Origin: DATJHM01 sp035493895
GTDB lineage: Bacteria; Chloroflexota; Ktedonobacteria; Ktedonobacterales; Ktedonobacteraceae
DNA: 20,131 nt
Direction of reading: 5' to 3'
Assembly (NCBI GenBank): GCA_035493895.1
Contig: DATJHM010000071.1
Location: forward strand, 1 to 20,131
In this document: positions 7,959 to 15,184 of the stretch, in pieces
Layout of the letters: each line of letters starts with the position of its first letter
How positions within the stretch are numbered: position 1 is the first letter of the stretch
Position numbers and translations under genes: made by a program
Notes under the pieces: generated by a model
What the model saw: only the letters and a program-made list of their open reading frames with translations
The model's database searches: none
What the model was told of the DNA's origin: nothing

Positions 7959-8200
7959 AGCAAGTCCTCCACATGAGTTGGGTTAGTAAATAGGGCAAAC
8001 ACGTAGATACCTGAGGATACCACAAAAATAAACGCGAGCACACGAGAGGCTAATTACATCCCATCAATAGGAAAAATACACTATCCTGACGGACCAGAAG
8101 TAGGCAGAACGGTAAGAAGATTGACAGTACGAAAATGTTTCACTACAATTTTAGTATGAAGCAAACACTTAGGGTAAAATCTTCTCCAAGAATGTAGGAT

Positions 8201-9109
8201 ATGAATAGCACCTATCACACGCACCAACGATTCGGCGACTACCAGCTACTTCATCTGCTGGGTCAGGGAGGATTCACTGAGGTGTATCTGGGAGAACACG
8301 TCACGACTGGTCAAAAGGTAGCGGTCAAACTGCTGGATGCACGTCAGGGAGGCAATGAACTGGATAAGTTTTTCGCCCGTGCCTCCGTCTTGAGTTATCT
8401 TCAGCACCCAAATATTATTCAGGTCTTCGACTCTGGTATCAGCGACTATACCGCCTATCTCACGATGAGCTACGCCTCCGGTGGCAATCTGCGCCAGCGC
8501 TACCCAAAGGGATCACGCCTCCCTTTACCTACGATCATACATTATGTAAAACAAATAGCCAGCGCATTACAGTATGTCCACCAGAACCAGCTTATCCATC
8601 GCGATATCAAACCCCATAATATTTTGCTGGGGGACAATGAGACGATTATGCTCAGTGATTTCGGGATCGCGGTCGTCACCTCCAATCAAGACGAAGAGCA
8701 ACCTTATTTTCATGATTTTGAGGGGACCGTCATCTATGCAGCGCCGGAACAGTTACAGGGCAAACCGCGCAAAAATAGTGATCAATACGCTCTGGCGGTG
8801 ACGGTCTATGAGTGGCTCACCGGTTCCTGGCCCTTCATAGGCAACTTCGATGAAATCGTTCAGCAGCATCTCTACGCTGATCCGCCATTGCTGCGCGAGA
8901 AAGAAAGTAGTGTTCCGCCAGCCGTTGAGCAGATCGTGCTCAGGGCGCTGGAGAAAGAGCCGGAACAGCGCTTTAGTAGCATAGAAGCTTTCGCCGAGGC
9001 CCTGGAACAGGCCGTCCCGCAGCAGCCAGCTCCCTCTCTTGATCTATTAGTTAGCTCTTTTCAGCCCCCTAAACGTCAATTTAAGGCTCCAATACCTTTC
9101 AAGAAATAG
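8201..9109 (+). CDS. Soluble Hanks-type serine/threonine protein kinase
   Basis: A 302-residue kinase domain with no extracellular part. The landmarks are complete: glycine loop G-Q-G-G-F-T-E-V at 21-28, ATP-anchoring K43 (AVKLL), catalytic loop H133-R-D135-I-K-P-H-N140, the metal-binding D153-F-G and A-P-E-Q at 181-184. Tyr-Leu-Gln-His-Pro-Asn-Ile-Ile (66-73) is the alphaC/beta4 region. The kinase should therefore be active. Most bacterial PknB-like kinases carry a membrane anchor and sensor repeats; here the chain stops soon after the domain with a short P/Q-rich tail (PQQPAPSLD) and no TM helix, so it is probably cytosolic or recruited by a partner. The ribosome site before 8201 is poor (GTAGGA directly abutting), which may mean weak translation. 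No obvious substrate gene is linked. Confidence 0.93.
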   Translation: MNSTYHTHQRFGDYQLLHLLGQGGFTEVYLGEHVTTGQKVAVKLLDARQGGNELDKFFARASVLSYLQHPNIIQVFDSGISDYTAYLTMSYASGGNLRQRYPKGSRLPLPTIIHYVKQIASALQYVHQNQLIHRDIKPHNILLGDNETIMLSDFGIAVVTSNQDEEQPYFHDFEGTVIYAAPEQLQGKPRKNSDQYALAVTVYEWLTGSWPFIGNFDEIVQQHLYADPPLLREKESSVPPAVEQIVLRALEKEPEQRFSSIEAFAEALEQAVPQQPAPSLDLLVSSFQPPKRQFKAPIPFKK

Positions 9110-9139
9110 CTGATCATCAGCATTCTATTTGGAGGGAAT

Positions 9140-9174
9140 GCGGCTGAAGAATAAGCGCATTATCCTTCAGCCGC
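9140..9174. terminator. Strong hairpin between convergent kinase and lipoprotein genes
   Basis: GCGGCTGAAG (9140-9149) pairs perfectly with CTTCAGCCGC (9165-9174). After one mismatch a further four pairs (ATAA/TTAT) close a five-base loop. It sits in the 87-base gap between two convergent genes and most likely stops transcription from both sides. Confidence 0.75.
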
Positions 9175-9196
9175 GTTTCATTGGCAATACACCTTC

Positions 9197-9943
9197 TTAT
9201 GAGACCACCACAATCACGCCTCGTGTCGCCGGAGACGTCTTGCTATAATAATTGTAGGTACCTGGCGTCGAGAATACCATCTTATACGAACTTCCCTTGG
9301 CAATCGAACTGGCCGCGGAAAAAATGTTCGTCTTATCGCCAGCCAGCAGCTGCTCCTGGCTCGTCTCATTATTCCAGGTCACGGTCGTCCCCACTTTGAT
9401 GACCATTCCGGCCGGGCTCAGCACATAACCAGCTCCCTGCGCGCCTGTCTGCTCCATGAGCTTCACGGCAACCGCAGCGGCCGCTGGCTGGACCAGCAAC
9501 GTTCCCTTCGCCTCGGGATGTTCTTTACTGGTATAGGAGATCGTCTCTGCCGTCGTAAAGGTCATCTTCAGCGAGCCATTTTTCAGCACCTTGCTCGCCG
9601 GAGAAAACACGCCATTCATCGAGCTCACCAATGTCTGGTCCGTGCTGGTCACGTTATCCCAGATCACCGTCGTGCCAGGAAGAATAGCAATACTGGCTGG
9701 AATAAAAGCAAATCCGTGCCCCTGGTCTGCTGACCGCTCCACAATATCTACCACAATGTCGCTATTCGTGGCAGAAAGTTTCTTCGGGCTCGACGCCGCC
9801 GTCGCCATAGGAGACGACGTCGCCGCATTTTGCTCTGTCAGGGAACCACAACCAACCAGGGCGAGGGAGACAAATGCCAGACTGAGCAGGCCGCTGGCAA
9901 TAGCAAAAGGCCGTACCTGGAGAAAAGACTTGTAATGTGCCAT
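9197..9943 (-). CDS. Putative lipoprotein with two cupredoxin-like domains lacking copper ligands
   Basis: The ORF is open from 10042, but the start at 9943 gives a clean 248-residue lipoprotein: MAHYKSF, a hydrophobic core (LLSLAFVSLALVG) and lipobox L-V-G-C32. AGAGG lies rather far (12 bases) upstream. A Ser/Ala-rich linker leads to two homologous beta-sandwich repeats, about 58-145 and 152-248. Each shows I-x-x-G-T-T-V-x-W-x-N and a closing strand (ETISYTSKEHPEAKGTLLV; GTYNYYSKTSPATRGVIVV). This is the plastocyanin-like layout. The type-1 copper ligands are absent: the usual N-x-D-x-x-x-H has Q in place of His, and the C-x-x-H-x-x-M loop is replaced by S-K-E-H-P or S-K-T-S-P, although the first repeat keeps one His. 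It is probably a surface-anchored structural or binding protein and not an electron carrier (inference). Confidence 0.8.
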   Translation of the reverse strand: MAHYKSFLQVRPFAIASGLLSLAFVSLALVGCGSLTEQNAATSSPMATAASSPKKLSATNSDIVVDIVERSADQGHGFAFIPASIAILPGTTVIWDNVTSTDQTLVSSMNGVFSPASKVLKNGSLKMTFTTAETISYTSKEHPEAKGTLLVQPAAAAVAVKLMEQTGAQGAGYVLSPAGMVIKVGTTVTWNNETSQEQLLAGDKTNIFSAASSIAKGSSYKMVFSTPGTYNYYSKTSPATRGVIVVVS

Positions 9944-10194
9944 AAATGCAATAAACCTCTCTATCCAATTCACACACATACTTACCTGACATATGGGCTC
10001 GCAAGTATGTTCCACCCAAACATTTGCAGTGAGCTTCCGCATATATCACTTTCTATGTCAACTACAAATGCCATAACTGCAATATTACAATATTCTTTTT
10101 TTGCTCGAGAAGGAACACAAGATTTCTTTAGCCGGAAAGTACTAGAAATGAATTATGTCTACATATAATTTTTCCTTCGCTCCACAATTTTGCT

Positions 10195-10330
10195 CGCGTC
10201 GACTTTTTCAGATTCTCACCGCAAACTAAATCTGGGAAAAAGTCGACGCCGAATACCAGTGTCGACTTTTTTGGTAGCCGCGTCGACTTTTTCAGATTCT
10301 CCTGAAACCATCTCCCACAAAAAAGTCGAC
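10195..10330. repeat. Cluster of five GTCGAC plus T-tract sites in 21-bp register
   Basis: GTCGAC followed by five or six T occurs at 10198, 10261 and 10282. The inverted form (A-tract then GTCGAC) occurs at 10237-10247 and 10319-10330. The same-strand sites are 63 and 21 bases apart, exact multiples of 21. The first and third direct sites share 23 identical bases (10195-10217 and 10279-10301) including CAGATTCTC. This is how arrays of protein-binding sites on one DNA face look. The rest of the gap from 9944 to 10194 shows no gene or other structure. The same core returns at 12387-12417 and 18485-18954. Confidence 0.75.
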
Positions 10331-10377
10331 CCGAATCAATAATTCTATAGAACTCACGGACAGATAGGATTTGGATA

Positions 10378-10599
10378 CAGTAGAGGCACGGTGAAGTGGA
10401 ACGGAACTGTGCCCCAGGGAACTCGTGCGATGCCTCTGGCTCCGCTAGCGATACAATGGCGATTGCAGGCATCTGTTTTTTCGACTACGGGGCTCAGCGG
10501 CTCAGGCTCCTCTCCTCACCCGTCTCTCCTCCTGTGGAGCCAGAAGCATCGCACGAGTTCCCAGGCACAGTTCCGTTCCACTTCACCGTGCCTCTACTG
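10378..10599. mobile_element. MITE-like element with ~55-bp terminal inverted repeats
   Basis: The left arm (10378-10433) and right arm (10546-10599) are inverted copies that match throughout except for a 2-base indel. Both begin CAGTAGAGGCACGGTGAAGT, and pairing continues inward through GGCTCC. The 112-base centre has no gene. No clear target-site duplication is visible next to the arms. A second copy starts at 19947 in the same orientation, with similarity reaching about 27 bases further left (ACAG..AGGATTT..ATACAGTAG). This shows a repeat family and not a one-off palindrome. Small size, long inverted ends and absence of a transposase fit a non-autonomous element or a large structured-RNA repeat. 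Confidence 0.75.
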
Positions 10600-10611
10600 G
10601 GAAAGGGGCGA

Positions 10612-10791
10612 GTCGATTCAAGCCACAGACAACACATTATGCGTGCATCGTCGCACCATTGCGTACTTTATGTCGATTCAAGCCACAGACAACACATTAT
10701 GCGTGCATCATCACGCCGTTGCGTACTTTATGTCGATCAAAACCACAGACAACACATTATGCGTGCATCATCGCCCCATTGCGTACCTTAT
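10612..10791 (+). repeat. Three head-to-tail 60-bp repeats upstream of the aminoglycoside kinase gene
   Basis: Units start at 10612, 10672 and 10732 with GTCGATTCAAGCCACAGACA (the third reads GTCGATCAAAACC) and end in GCGTACTTTAT or a variant. The block ACAACACATTATGCGTGCAT is identical in all three. The variable part lies around bases 38-47 of the unit. Two reading frames are open across the block, but changes between units are not biased to silent positions in either, so it is read as non-coding. A regulatory role for the downstream gene is possible and unproven. Confidence 0.85.
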
Positions 10792-11057
10792 AAGGAGCAG
10801 GATATAATAATTTCCAGAAAACTAGCCAGGAGGAAACATCTCATGTGCGCTCACTATTGACACTGACACACCTCGCTCTCTACATACGCTCGCACCCACC
10901 TCACCTGCATTCTCGCCGATGAGTATTTTTCCTGGTGTTTTGCCTGGATCAGCTCTCCCTGCCATCACTCTCCTCCCTCAATTCGTGCGCCACCATCTCT
11001 TCTTTCCCGCTATGATCACTCAAACGAGAAATCAGAAAAATCCATACTTTATAATTA

Positions 11058-11074
11058 AGAGGAGAAATAGATTG
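11058..11074 (+). promoter_or_regulatory. Ribosome binding site that selects a TTG start
   Basis: AGAGGAG (11058-11064) is a near-perfect Shine-Dalgarno sequence, seven bases before an in-frame TTG at 11072. The upstream in-frame ATGs at 10919 and 11012 have no such sequence, and the residues between them and the TTG do not look like part of the kinase fold. Confidence 0.75.
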
Positions 11075-12010
11075 TTTACCATCCCTGACGACTTTGCAGG
11101 CTTCATGCTAGAACTCTTTGGCGCAGAGGGCCGCGCCTGGCTCGACCGCCTGCCCGCCATGCTTGCCACCTGTGAGGAGCACTGGCATCTGACGATTGGC
11201 GCTCCCGTTGATAATCTGTCATTCAACTACGTAGCTCCGGCAGTTCTCGCTGATGGAAGCGAAGCCGTGGTGAAAACAGGCCTGACCGACGAATTTCTCT
11301 CCCAACCACAGGCTCTGCAACACTTCGCCGGACATGGCATGGTACAGCTCCTGGCCTACGATGAGCACAATACGGCGATGCTTCTGGAACGTCTGAAGCC
11401 GGGAATATCATTGCGCGCCGTGAAGGATGACGAAGCTGCAATCTCAGCTGCGGCTGCTGTTATGCGCCAGCTATGGCGTCCGCTGCCACAAAAACACTAT
11501 CCTTTCCCGACGGTCTGCGATTGGGGCAAGGGCTTCGCACGCCTGCGCACAAGGTATGACGGAGGGACAGGTCCTATCCAACCCACGATATTCGATAGGG
11601 CCGAGAAACTCTACGCGGAACTCTGTGCTTCAATGGCCGAGTCTGTGCTGCTGCACGGCGATCTGCACCAGGATAATATTCTGTCAGCCGAACGCGAGCC
11701 GTGGCTGGCAATCGATCCGAAAGGGGTAATTGGCGAGCCTGTCTTCGAGACGGGTCCTCTACTGCGCAATTTCTGGCCCGATATTCTCTCTCTTGCCAAC
11801 CCGAAACAGATCATGGCACACCGCATAGACCAGCTTTCCGCTGAATTGGGCTTTGCCCGCGAACGCATCTCTGCCTGGGGCTTCTCCCAGGCTGTGCTGG
11901 CAATGATATGGGGCCTCGAAGATACTGGCAAACTCGCCGATGAAGGTCTCTACTTCGTCGAACTACTGAATGCAATCAAGAGACAGCGAGACCGTAGAAT
12001 AATCTCGTAA
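11072..12010 (+). CDS. Aminoglycoside/hydroxyurea phosphotransferase, APH(6) (streptomycin 6-kinase) type
   Basis: 312 residues from the TTG start (363 if the ATG at 10919 is used). The N-terminal lobe begins FTIPDDFAGFMLELFG and carries the ATP-binding Lys68 (EAVVKTG). The hinge region is TAMLLERLKPG. The kinase-like catalytic loop is H195-G-D197-L-H-Q-D-N202, and the metal-binding segment is A-I-D215-P-K-G-V-I-G-E-P, which is typical of APH(6) proteins (AIDPKGxxGE). Streptomycin 6-kinases transfer phosphate from ATP to the 6-hydroxyl of streptomycin; many environmental members have untested or different substrates, so resistance is not assured. Upstream lie three 60-bp repeats and a MITE-like element. 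Downstream, six bases past the TAA, is a 44-bp perfect palindrome that probably ends the transcript. Confidence 0.88.
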   Translation: MFTIPDDFAGFMLELFGAEGRAWLDRLPAMLATCEEHWHLTIGAPVDNLSFNYVAPAVLADGSEAVVKTGLTDEFLSQPQALQHFAGHGMVQLLAYDEHNTAMLLERLKPGISLRAVKDDEAAISAAAAVMRQLWRPLPQKHYPFPTVCDWGKGFARLRTRYDGGTGPIQPTIFDRAEKLYAELCASMAESVLLHGDLHQDNILSAEREPWLAIDPKGVIGEPVFETGPLLRNFWPDILSLANPKQIMAHRIDQLSAELGFARERISAWGFSQAVLAMIWGLEDTGKLADEGLYFVELLNAIKRQRDRRIIS

Positions 12011-12015
12011 GAGGG

Positions 12016-12059
12016 GTGTAGACTTTTCAGTTTGGAGCTCCAAACTGAAAAGTCTACAC
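12016..12059. terminator. 44-bp perfect palindrome after the aminoglycoside kinase gene
   Basis: The two 22-base halves (GTGTAGACTTTTCAGTTTGG plus AG, and the inverse) are exact reverse complements with no spacer, centred on GAGCTC. It starts six bases after the stop codon and is followed by AT-rich sequence, so the RNA would fold into a long stem with a minimal loop. The arm motif GTAGACTTTTCAG resembles the GTCGACTTTTTCAG sites at 10198 and 10282, so it may also be a binding site. Confidence 0.8.
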
Positions 12060-12062
12060 AAT

Positions 12063-12147
12063 AATTATTTCTTCGGTCTCGCTGTCTCTTGCAAACTATG
12101 TATCCTTCTTTATAAGAACAATTATTTCTTCGGCTCCGCTATCTCTT
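12063..12147 (+). repeat. Direct repeat with AATTATTTCTTCGG core
   Basis: Two copies (12063-12090 and 12120-12147) share AATTATTTCTTCGG, followed by a related CT-rich tail (TCTCGCTGTCTCTT and CTCCGCTATCTCTT). A similar pair with TTCTTCGGTC occurs at 19676-19762. The function is unknown. Confidence 0.6.
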
Positions 12148-12293
12148 CTTCTTTAATAGTAGGAATAGCCCCTGATGCGAGCACAAGCTGGCAATGTTCC
12201 TATATGCATCCGATGCCATTCTTGATTTCTCCCCGTAATAATTATTCTCTCACAAAAGTCTTCTTTGTATATTGTAGGCCAGATAGACGCACC

Positions 12294-12352
12294 GACATAC
12301 CGAAGATCTTTTTCTCAAAATATTAATGACAGACATACCGAAGATCTTTTTC
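12294..12352 (+). repeat. 21-bp direct repeat upstream of the 423-aa gene
   Basis: GACATACCGAAGATCTTTTT followed by C occurs at 12294-12314 and 12332-12352, starts 38 bases apart. It lies about 350 bases before the 423-aa gene. The rest of the 12153-12699 gap holds no supported gene; only a 13-codon mini-ORF (12630-12672, with AGGAGG inside it) is visible. Confidence 0.7.
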
Positions 12353-12386
12353 CAGACACAATTCATCGTTCATCTCCACAAATTAC

Positions 12387-12417
12387 AAAAGTCGACCCTG
12401 CTATCATAAAAGTCCAC
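12387..12417 (+). repeat. Pair of AAAAGTCSAC sites 21 bases apart
   Basis: AAAAGTCGAC (12387-12396) and AAAAGTCCAC (12408-12417) are one 21-base step apart. They match the inverted form of the sites at 10195-10330 and lie in the upstream region of the 423-aa gene, so they could be operator sites. Confidence 0.55.
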
Positions 12418-12699
12418 TCTCATATCGAAGAGCGCGTGTACTTCCCTCTTCTATGCTACAATTACAAAAGGAGAAAAGGTGTTTCAGACTATAAGAAATA
12501 GGCTGCATCATTTTCCGCAGTTGGGAAAGCAATCAGCTTTGACAACCGCAAAAGAAATCAGTAGAATAAGTGCATATAGTAACCCGAATATATGGCACAT
12601 CGCCCGCTGTAAAATGGACCCGGTAGACCGATGAAGAGAAGGAGGCACGTGTTCTGCGTTATCTTGCAATAGCTGGATAACCAGACATGTAGACTGTGT

Positions 12700-13971
12700 A
12701 TGGAAGAGCATAAGAAGCCGCAACGCATGATTGTCCCTGCTGTACAGGAAGAGTCACTCTTTGATGAAGAGACGGAGAATACCACCGAACTCTCAACTCT
12801 TCTCAATACGACGCTGAGCGATGTCACGGACTATATGACCGAAGAGGAAGCCACCGAATATATCGCGACGATTTTCGAGGGCAGCGAGATCGAGAGCGAG
12901 AATATGCTCTTCGAGAACGTGACCCCCTATATGACGGAAAACCTCAAGGTCACCAATTATCGCCCCGATCAGGCTGTACGCGAGGCCTCGCTGGCTCAGA
13001 AGAATATGTGGCGACCCGGAGACGGCGAGATTTCTTATCTGGCTTCTAATACGCTGGAGGTCTATCTGGGAACCCCGGAACGCCCTCTGGAGATCCCACA
13101 GGCCCTCAAACAGATCCGTCAGTTGAGCGAGAGTACGGTCCTCACGGCACGCATTATTCTGGGCCTCTGGAATATTCGTCGCCATAATGATCGCGTCTCG
13201 AAAAACGGGAGCGTGGCTGTGCTTCTTGAAGAGATTTTGCAATGGCAGGGCATTCAAAAACACAGCCGTACTGCCCACCCGGGCACAGTCAAACGCTATA
13301 CCGACGGCTATCGCACGGAACAAAAACAGCGCGTCTATCAGGATATGGCTCTGCTCGCCTCCTGCAATGTACGCGGCAATTGCACGATTACCGTGAAAGG
13401 GAAATCTATCCCCATTCAGGTCGATGGTCCCTATATGCGCTATTCGGTGGTCAGCCGCAAATCTATTTTTGATGAGAAAATTATTATCGGCTTTCTCATC
13501 TCCCCCGGCGACTGGATCAGCACCTACGAGCAACATCAAAATTATTATCTCGCGGAAGTCGATAGCCAGATCTTTAAACTTAATCCGCAAAATGATCGCT
13601 ATGCCTTACGCATGGCTCTGTATCTGACGGAACGCTGGCGTGAGCAGGCCAAACAGGGAGATTTCAGTACGCCCATTGTCATGATGGAATTGCTGGCAGC
13701 CAGTATGATCGAAGTCGACGAACGACACCTGACTTCTCGCTTCGTCCCACGCCTGGAGGCGGCTCTGGAAAAGCTGGAGCAAATGGGCATTATTGGCAAG
13801 CAGATCTGTCTGACTAAGGTTGATCGCGACCAAACACGCTGGAGCAAAGATTGGCTTGCATCACGCTGGGAAATTCTCCCGCCACTCAAGCTGATCCAGG
13901 AGTATCAGGCAATCAACAATTCTGGCAAAAAACGTATACGCAAAACACGTGTGGGCTCAAAAGAACAATAG
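12700..13971 (+). CDS. Unknown 423-aa protein, possible winged-helix replication initiator
   Basis: No family is recognised with certainty. Residues 1-75 are acidic and low in structure (FDEETENTTELSTLL; DYMTEEEATEYIATIFEG). About residues 140-235 form a helix-rich, basic segment (VLTARIILGLWNIRRHNDRV, KNGSVAVLLEEILQWQGIQK, RYTDGYRTEQKQRVYQDMAL) with strand-loop-strand (GNCTITVKGKSIPIQ) after it. About residues 300-385 form a second helix-turn-helix-like block (RYALRMALYLTERWREQAKQ, FVPRLEAALEKLEQMGIIGK). Two winged-helix-like halves, the second ending in L-x-x-L-x-x-x-G-I-I, is the layout of plasmid initiators such as RepE, Pi and TrfA. The tail is basic (KKRIRKTRVGSK). The ATG at 12700 has no strong ribosome site. 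It precedes the 18-copy repeat array, as initiator genes often precede or follow their iterons. Replication function is inference. Confidence 0.7.
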   Translation: MEEHKKPQRMIVPAVQEESLFDEETENTTELSTLLNTTLSDVTDYMTEEEATEYIATIFEGSEIESENMLFENVTPYMTENLKVTNYRPDQAVREASLAQKNMWRPGDGEISYLASNTLEVYLGTPERPLEIPQALKQIRQLSESTVLTARIILGLWNIRRHNDRVSKNGSVAVLLEEILQWQGIQKHSRTAHPGTVKRYTDGYRTEQKQRVYQDMALLASCNVRGNCTITVKGKSIPIQVDGPYMRYSVVSRKSIFDEKIIIGFLISPGDWISTYEQHQNYYLAEVDSQIFKLNPQNDRYALRMALYLTERWREQAKQGDFSTPIVMMELLAASMIEVDERHLTSRFVPRLEAALEKLEQMGIIGKQICLTKVDRDQTRWSKDWLASRWEILPPLKLIQEYQAINNSGKKRIRKTRVGSKEQ

Positions 13972-14051
13972 CGATACCAGGATAAGCATCACCAGCCCCA
14001 CCAGCTCTTGCGTTCCCTGTCTCTGTACCCGGATCTCCTCCCAAAAGAGAA

Positions 14052-14090
14052 AATGCGTCCCACCCCACCGGGGTTCGGCGCATTCTTTTT
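14052..14090 (+). terminator. Probable intrinsic terminator of the 423-aa gene, overlapping the first array repeat
   Basis: AATGCG (14052-14057) pairs with CGCATT (14079-14084), and inside it ACCCC (14062-14066) pairs with GGGGT (14070-14074) around loop ACC. A six-T run follows at 14086-14091. The right arm of the hairpin is the first copy of the 22-bp repeat. Confidence 0.65.
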
Positions 14091-15176
14091 TATTTCCACT
14101 ATTCCCCACCAGGGTTCGGCGCATTTTCTATTTTCCAGGAAGATTGACCATTTGCTTATTTTGCCGACCTTCAGTCACATGCCTCTTGTGTTTTCCAACT
14201 TCTCTCATCCCGCCCAAACTTTTCGCCAATCTCCAGCCAGACATGCGGAAAGATTGATATAAACTATAAGAAATTTCATAAATATATGCTTATATTTCTC
14301 ATGGAAAGAGAAAAAATCGCTCAGAACCCCCACCAGGGTTCGGCGCATTTTTCGGCCTTTTCTGCTCATTTACCCCACCAGGGTCTGGCGCATTTCCGCG
14401 CGTTTTTTGCCAAAGATCCCCACCAGGGTCCGGCGCATTTCCCACATTTTTTTGTCATTTTACCCCACCAGGGTCCGGCGCATTTCCGCGCGTTTCTCGA
14501 GTGTCACGCCCTCTTCTTTATCCATATTTTTTTATGGAAAAAATACCAATTTACCCCACCAGGGTCCGGCGCATTTTCTGCCATCATGAGGGCAAAACAT
14601 CTGGGGATAGCGCATTAATGTGGTCTGATTTGTTCTTTATAGAGAGGACAAAACATCTAGCATTCATCCAGGCAGAAAATCATCTCAATTTCACAGCAAG
14701 CGAACATATCAATCAGCCTCTAGAGCCAATCAACGGAAAATCACCCCACCAGGGTCCGGCGCATTTTCCCTATTTTTTGTATCCAGGATACACAATGTAT
14801 CTGCACATATAAATCTCCCTTACCCCACCAGGGTTCGGCGCATTTCTAGCCTCTTAACACGAAAATTTGCATGCGTTCTTGCCAATTTACCCCACCAGGG
14901 TCCGGCGCATTTTCCATCAGCAGATATCGATTTACCCCACCAGGGTCCGGCGCATTTCCACCATTTTTTTGCCAAAAATCCCCACCAGGGTCCGGCGCAT
15001 TTTCCGCCATTTTTCGCCATTTTCCTCCCACCAGGGTCCGGCGCATTTTCCTCTTTTATTTATCTTTTTTGTTCGCCCCGCAAGAAAGGGAAAGAAAGAA
15101 ATTCTGCCCGATCCCCACCGGGGTCCGGCGCAATATTCGTCAATATAGCACCATCCCCACCGGAGTTCGGCGCATT
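14063..15176 (+). repeat. Array of 15 dispersed 22-bp direct repeats, iteron-like, all in one orientation
   Basis: Copies begin at 14063, 14104, 14328, 14373, 14418, 14463, 14554, 14744, 14823, 14890, 14935, 14980, 15026, 15113 and 15155. The consensus is CCCCACCAGGGT, then YCGGCGCATT. Each holds the small dyad ACCC-CACCA-GGGT; in three copies the A after CCCCACC is G, which in two of them lengthens the dyad (ACCCC/GGGGT). Several starts are exactly 45 or 46 apart, and the intervening 23 bases are T-rich and alike (TCCRCCATTTTTTTGCCA type). No open frame here is credible: frames that cross the copies simply read the repeat. A short pair AGGRCAAAACATCT lies at 14589 and 14645. The array fills the space between two plus-strand genes of unknown family and could be an origin, a centromere-like site or a repressor-binding array. 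Confidence 0.9.
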
Positions 15177-15184
15177 TTTCCTCA

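Noticed and set aside
10128..10472. Minus-strand ORF covering the GTCGAC cluster and the left MITE arm
   Set aside because: Its sequence is the repeat translated; a similar frame at 19814-20068 is explained by the second MITE copy.
10391..10860. Plus-strand ORFs across the MITE-like element and 60-bp repeats
   Set aside because: Two frames are open over the same DNA, substitutions between units change residues freely, and no start signal is evident.
12630..12672. 13-codon mini-ORF upstream of the 423-aa gene, as a leader peptide
   Set aside because: It contains an AGGAGG that would suit an internal GTG, but there is no attenuator-like hairpin or amino-acid bias to support a leader function.
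12793..13590. 265-aa minus-strand ORF opposite the 423-aa gene
   Set aside because: Arg/Asp/Ile-rich antisense shadow; the plus strand shows the coherent helical protein and a following terminator.
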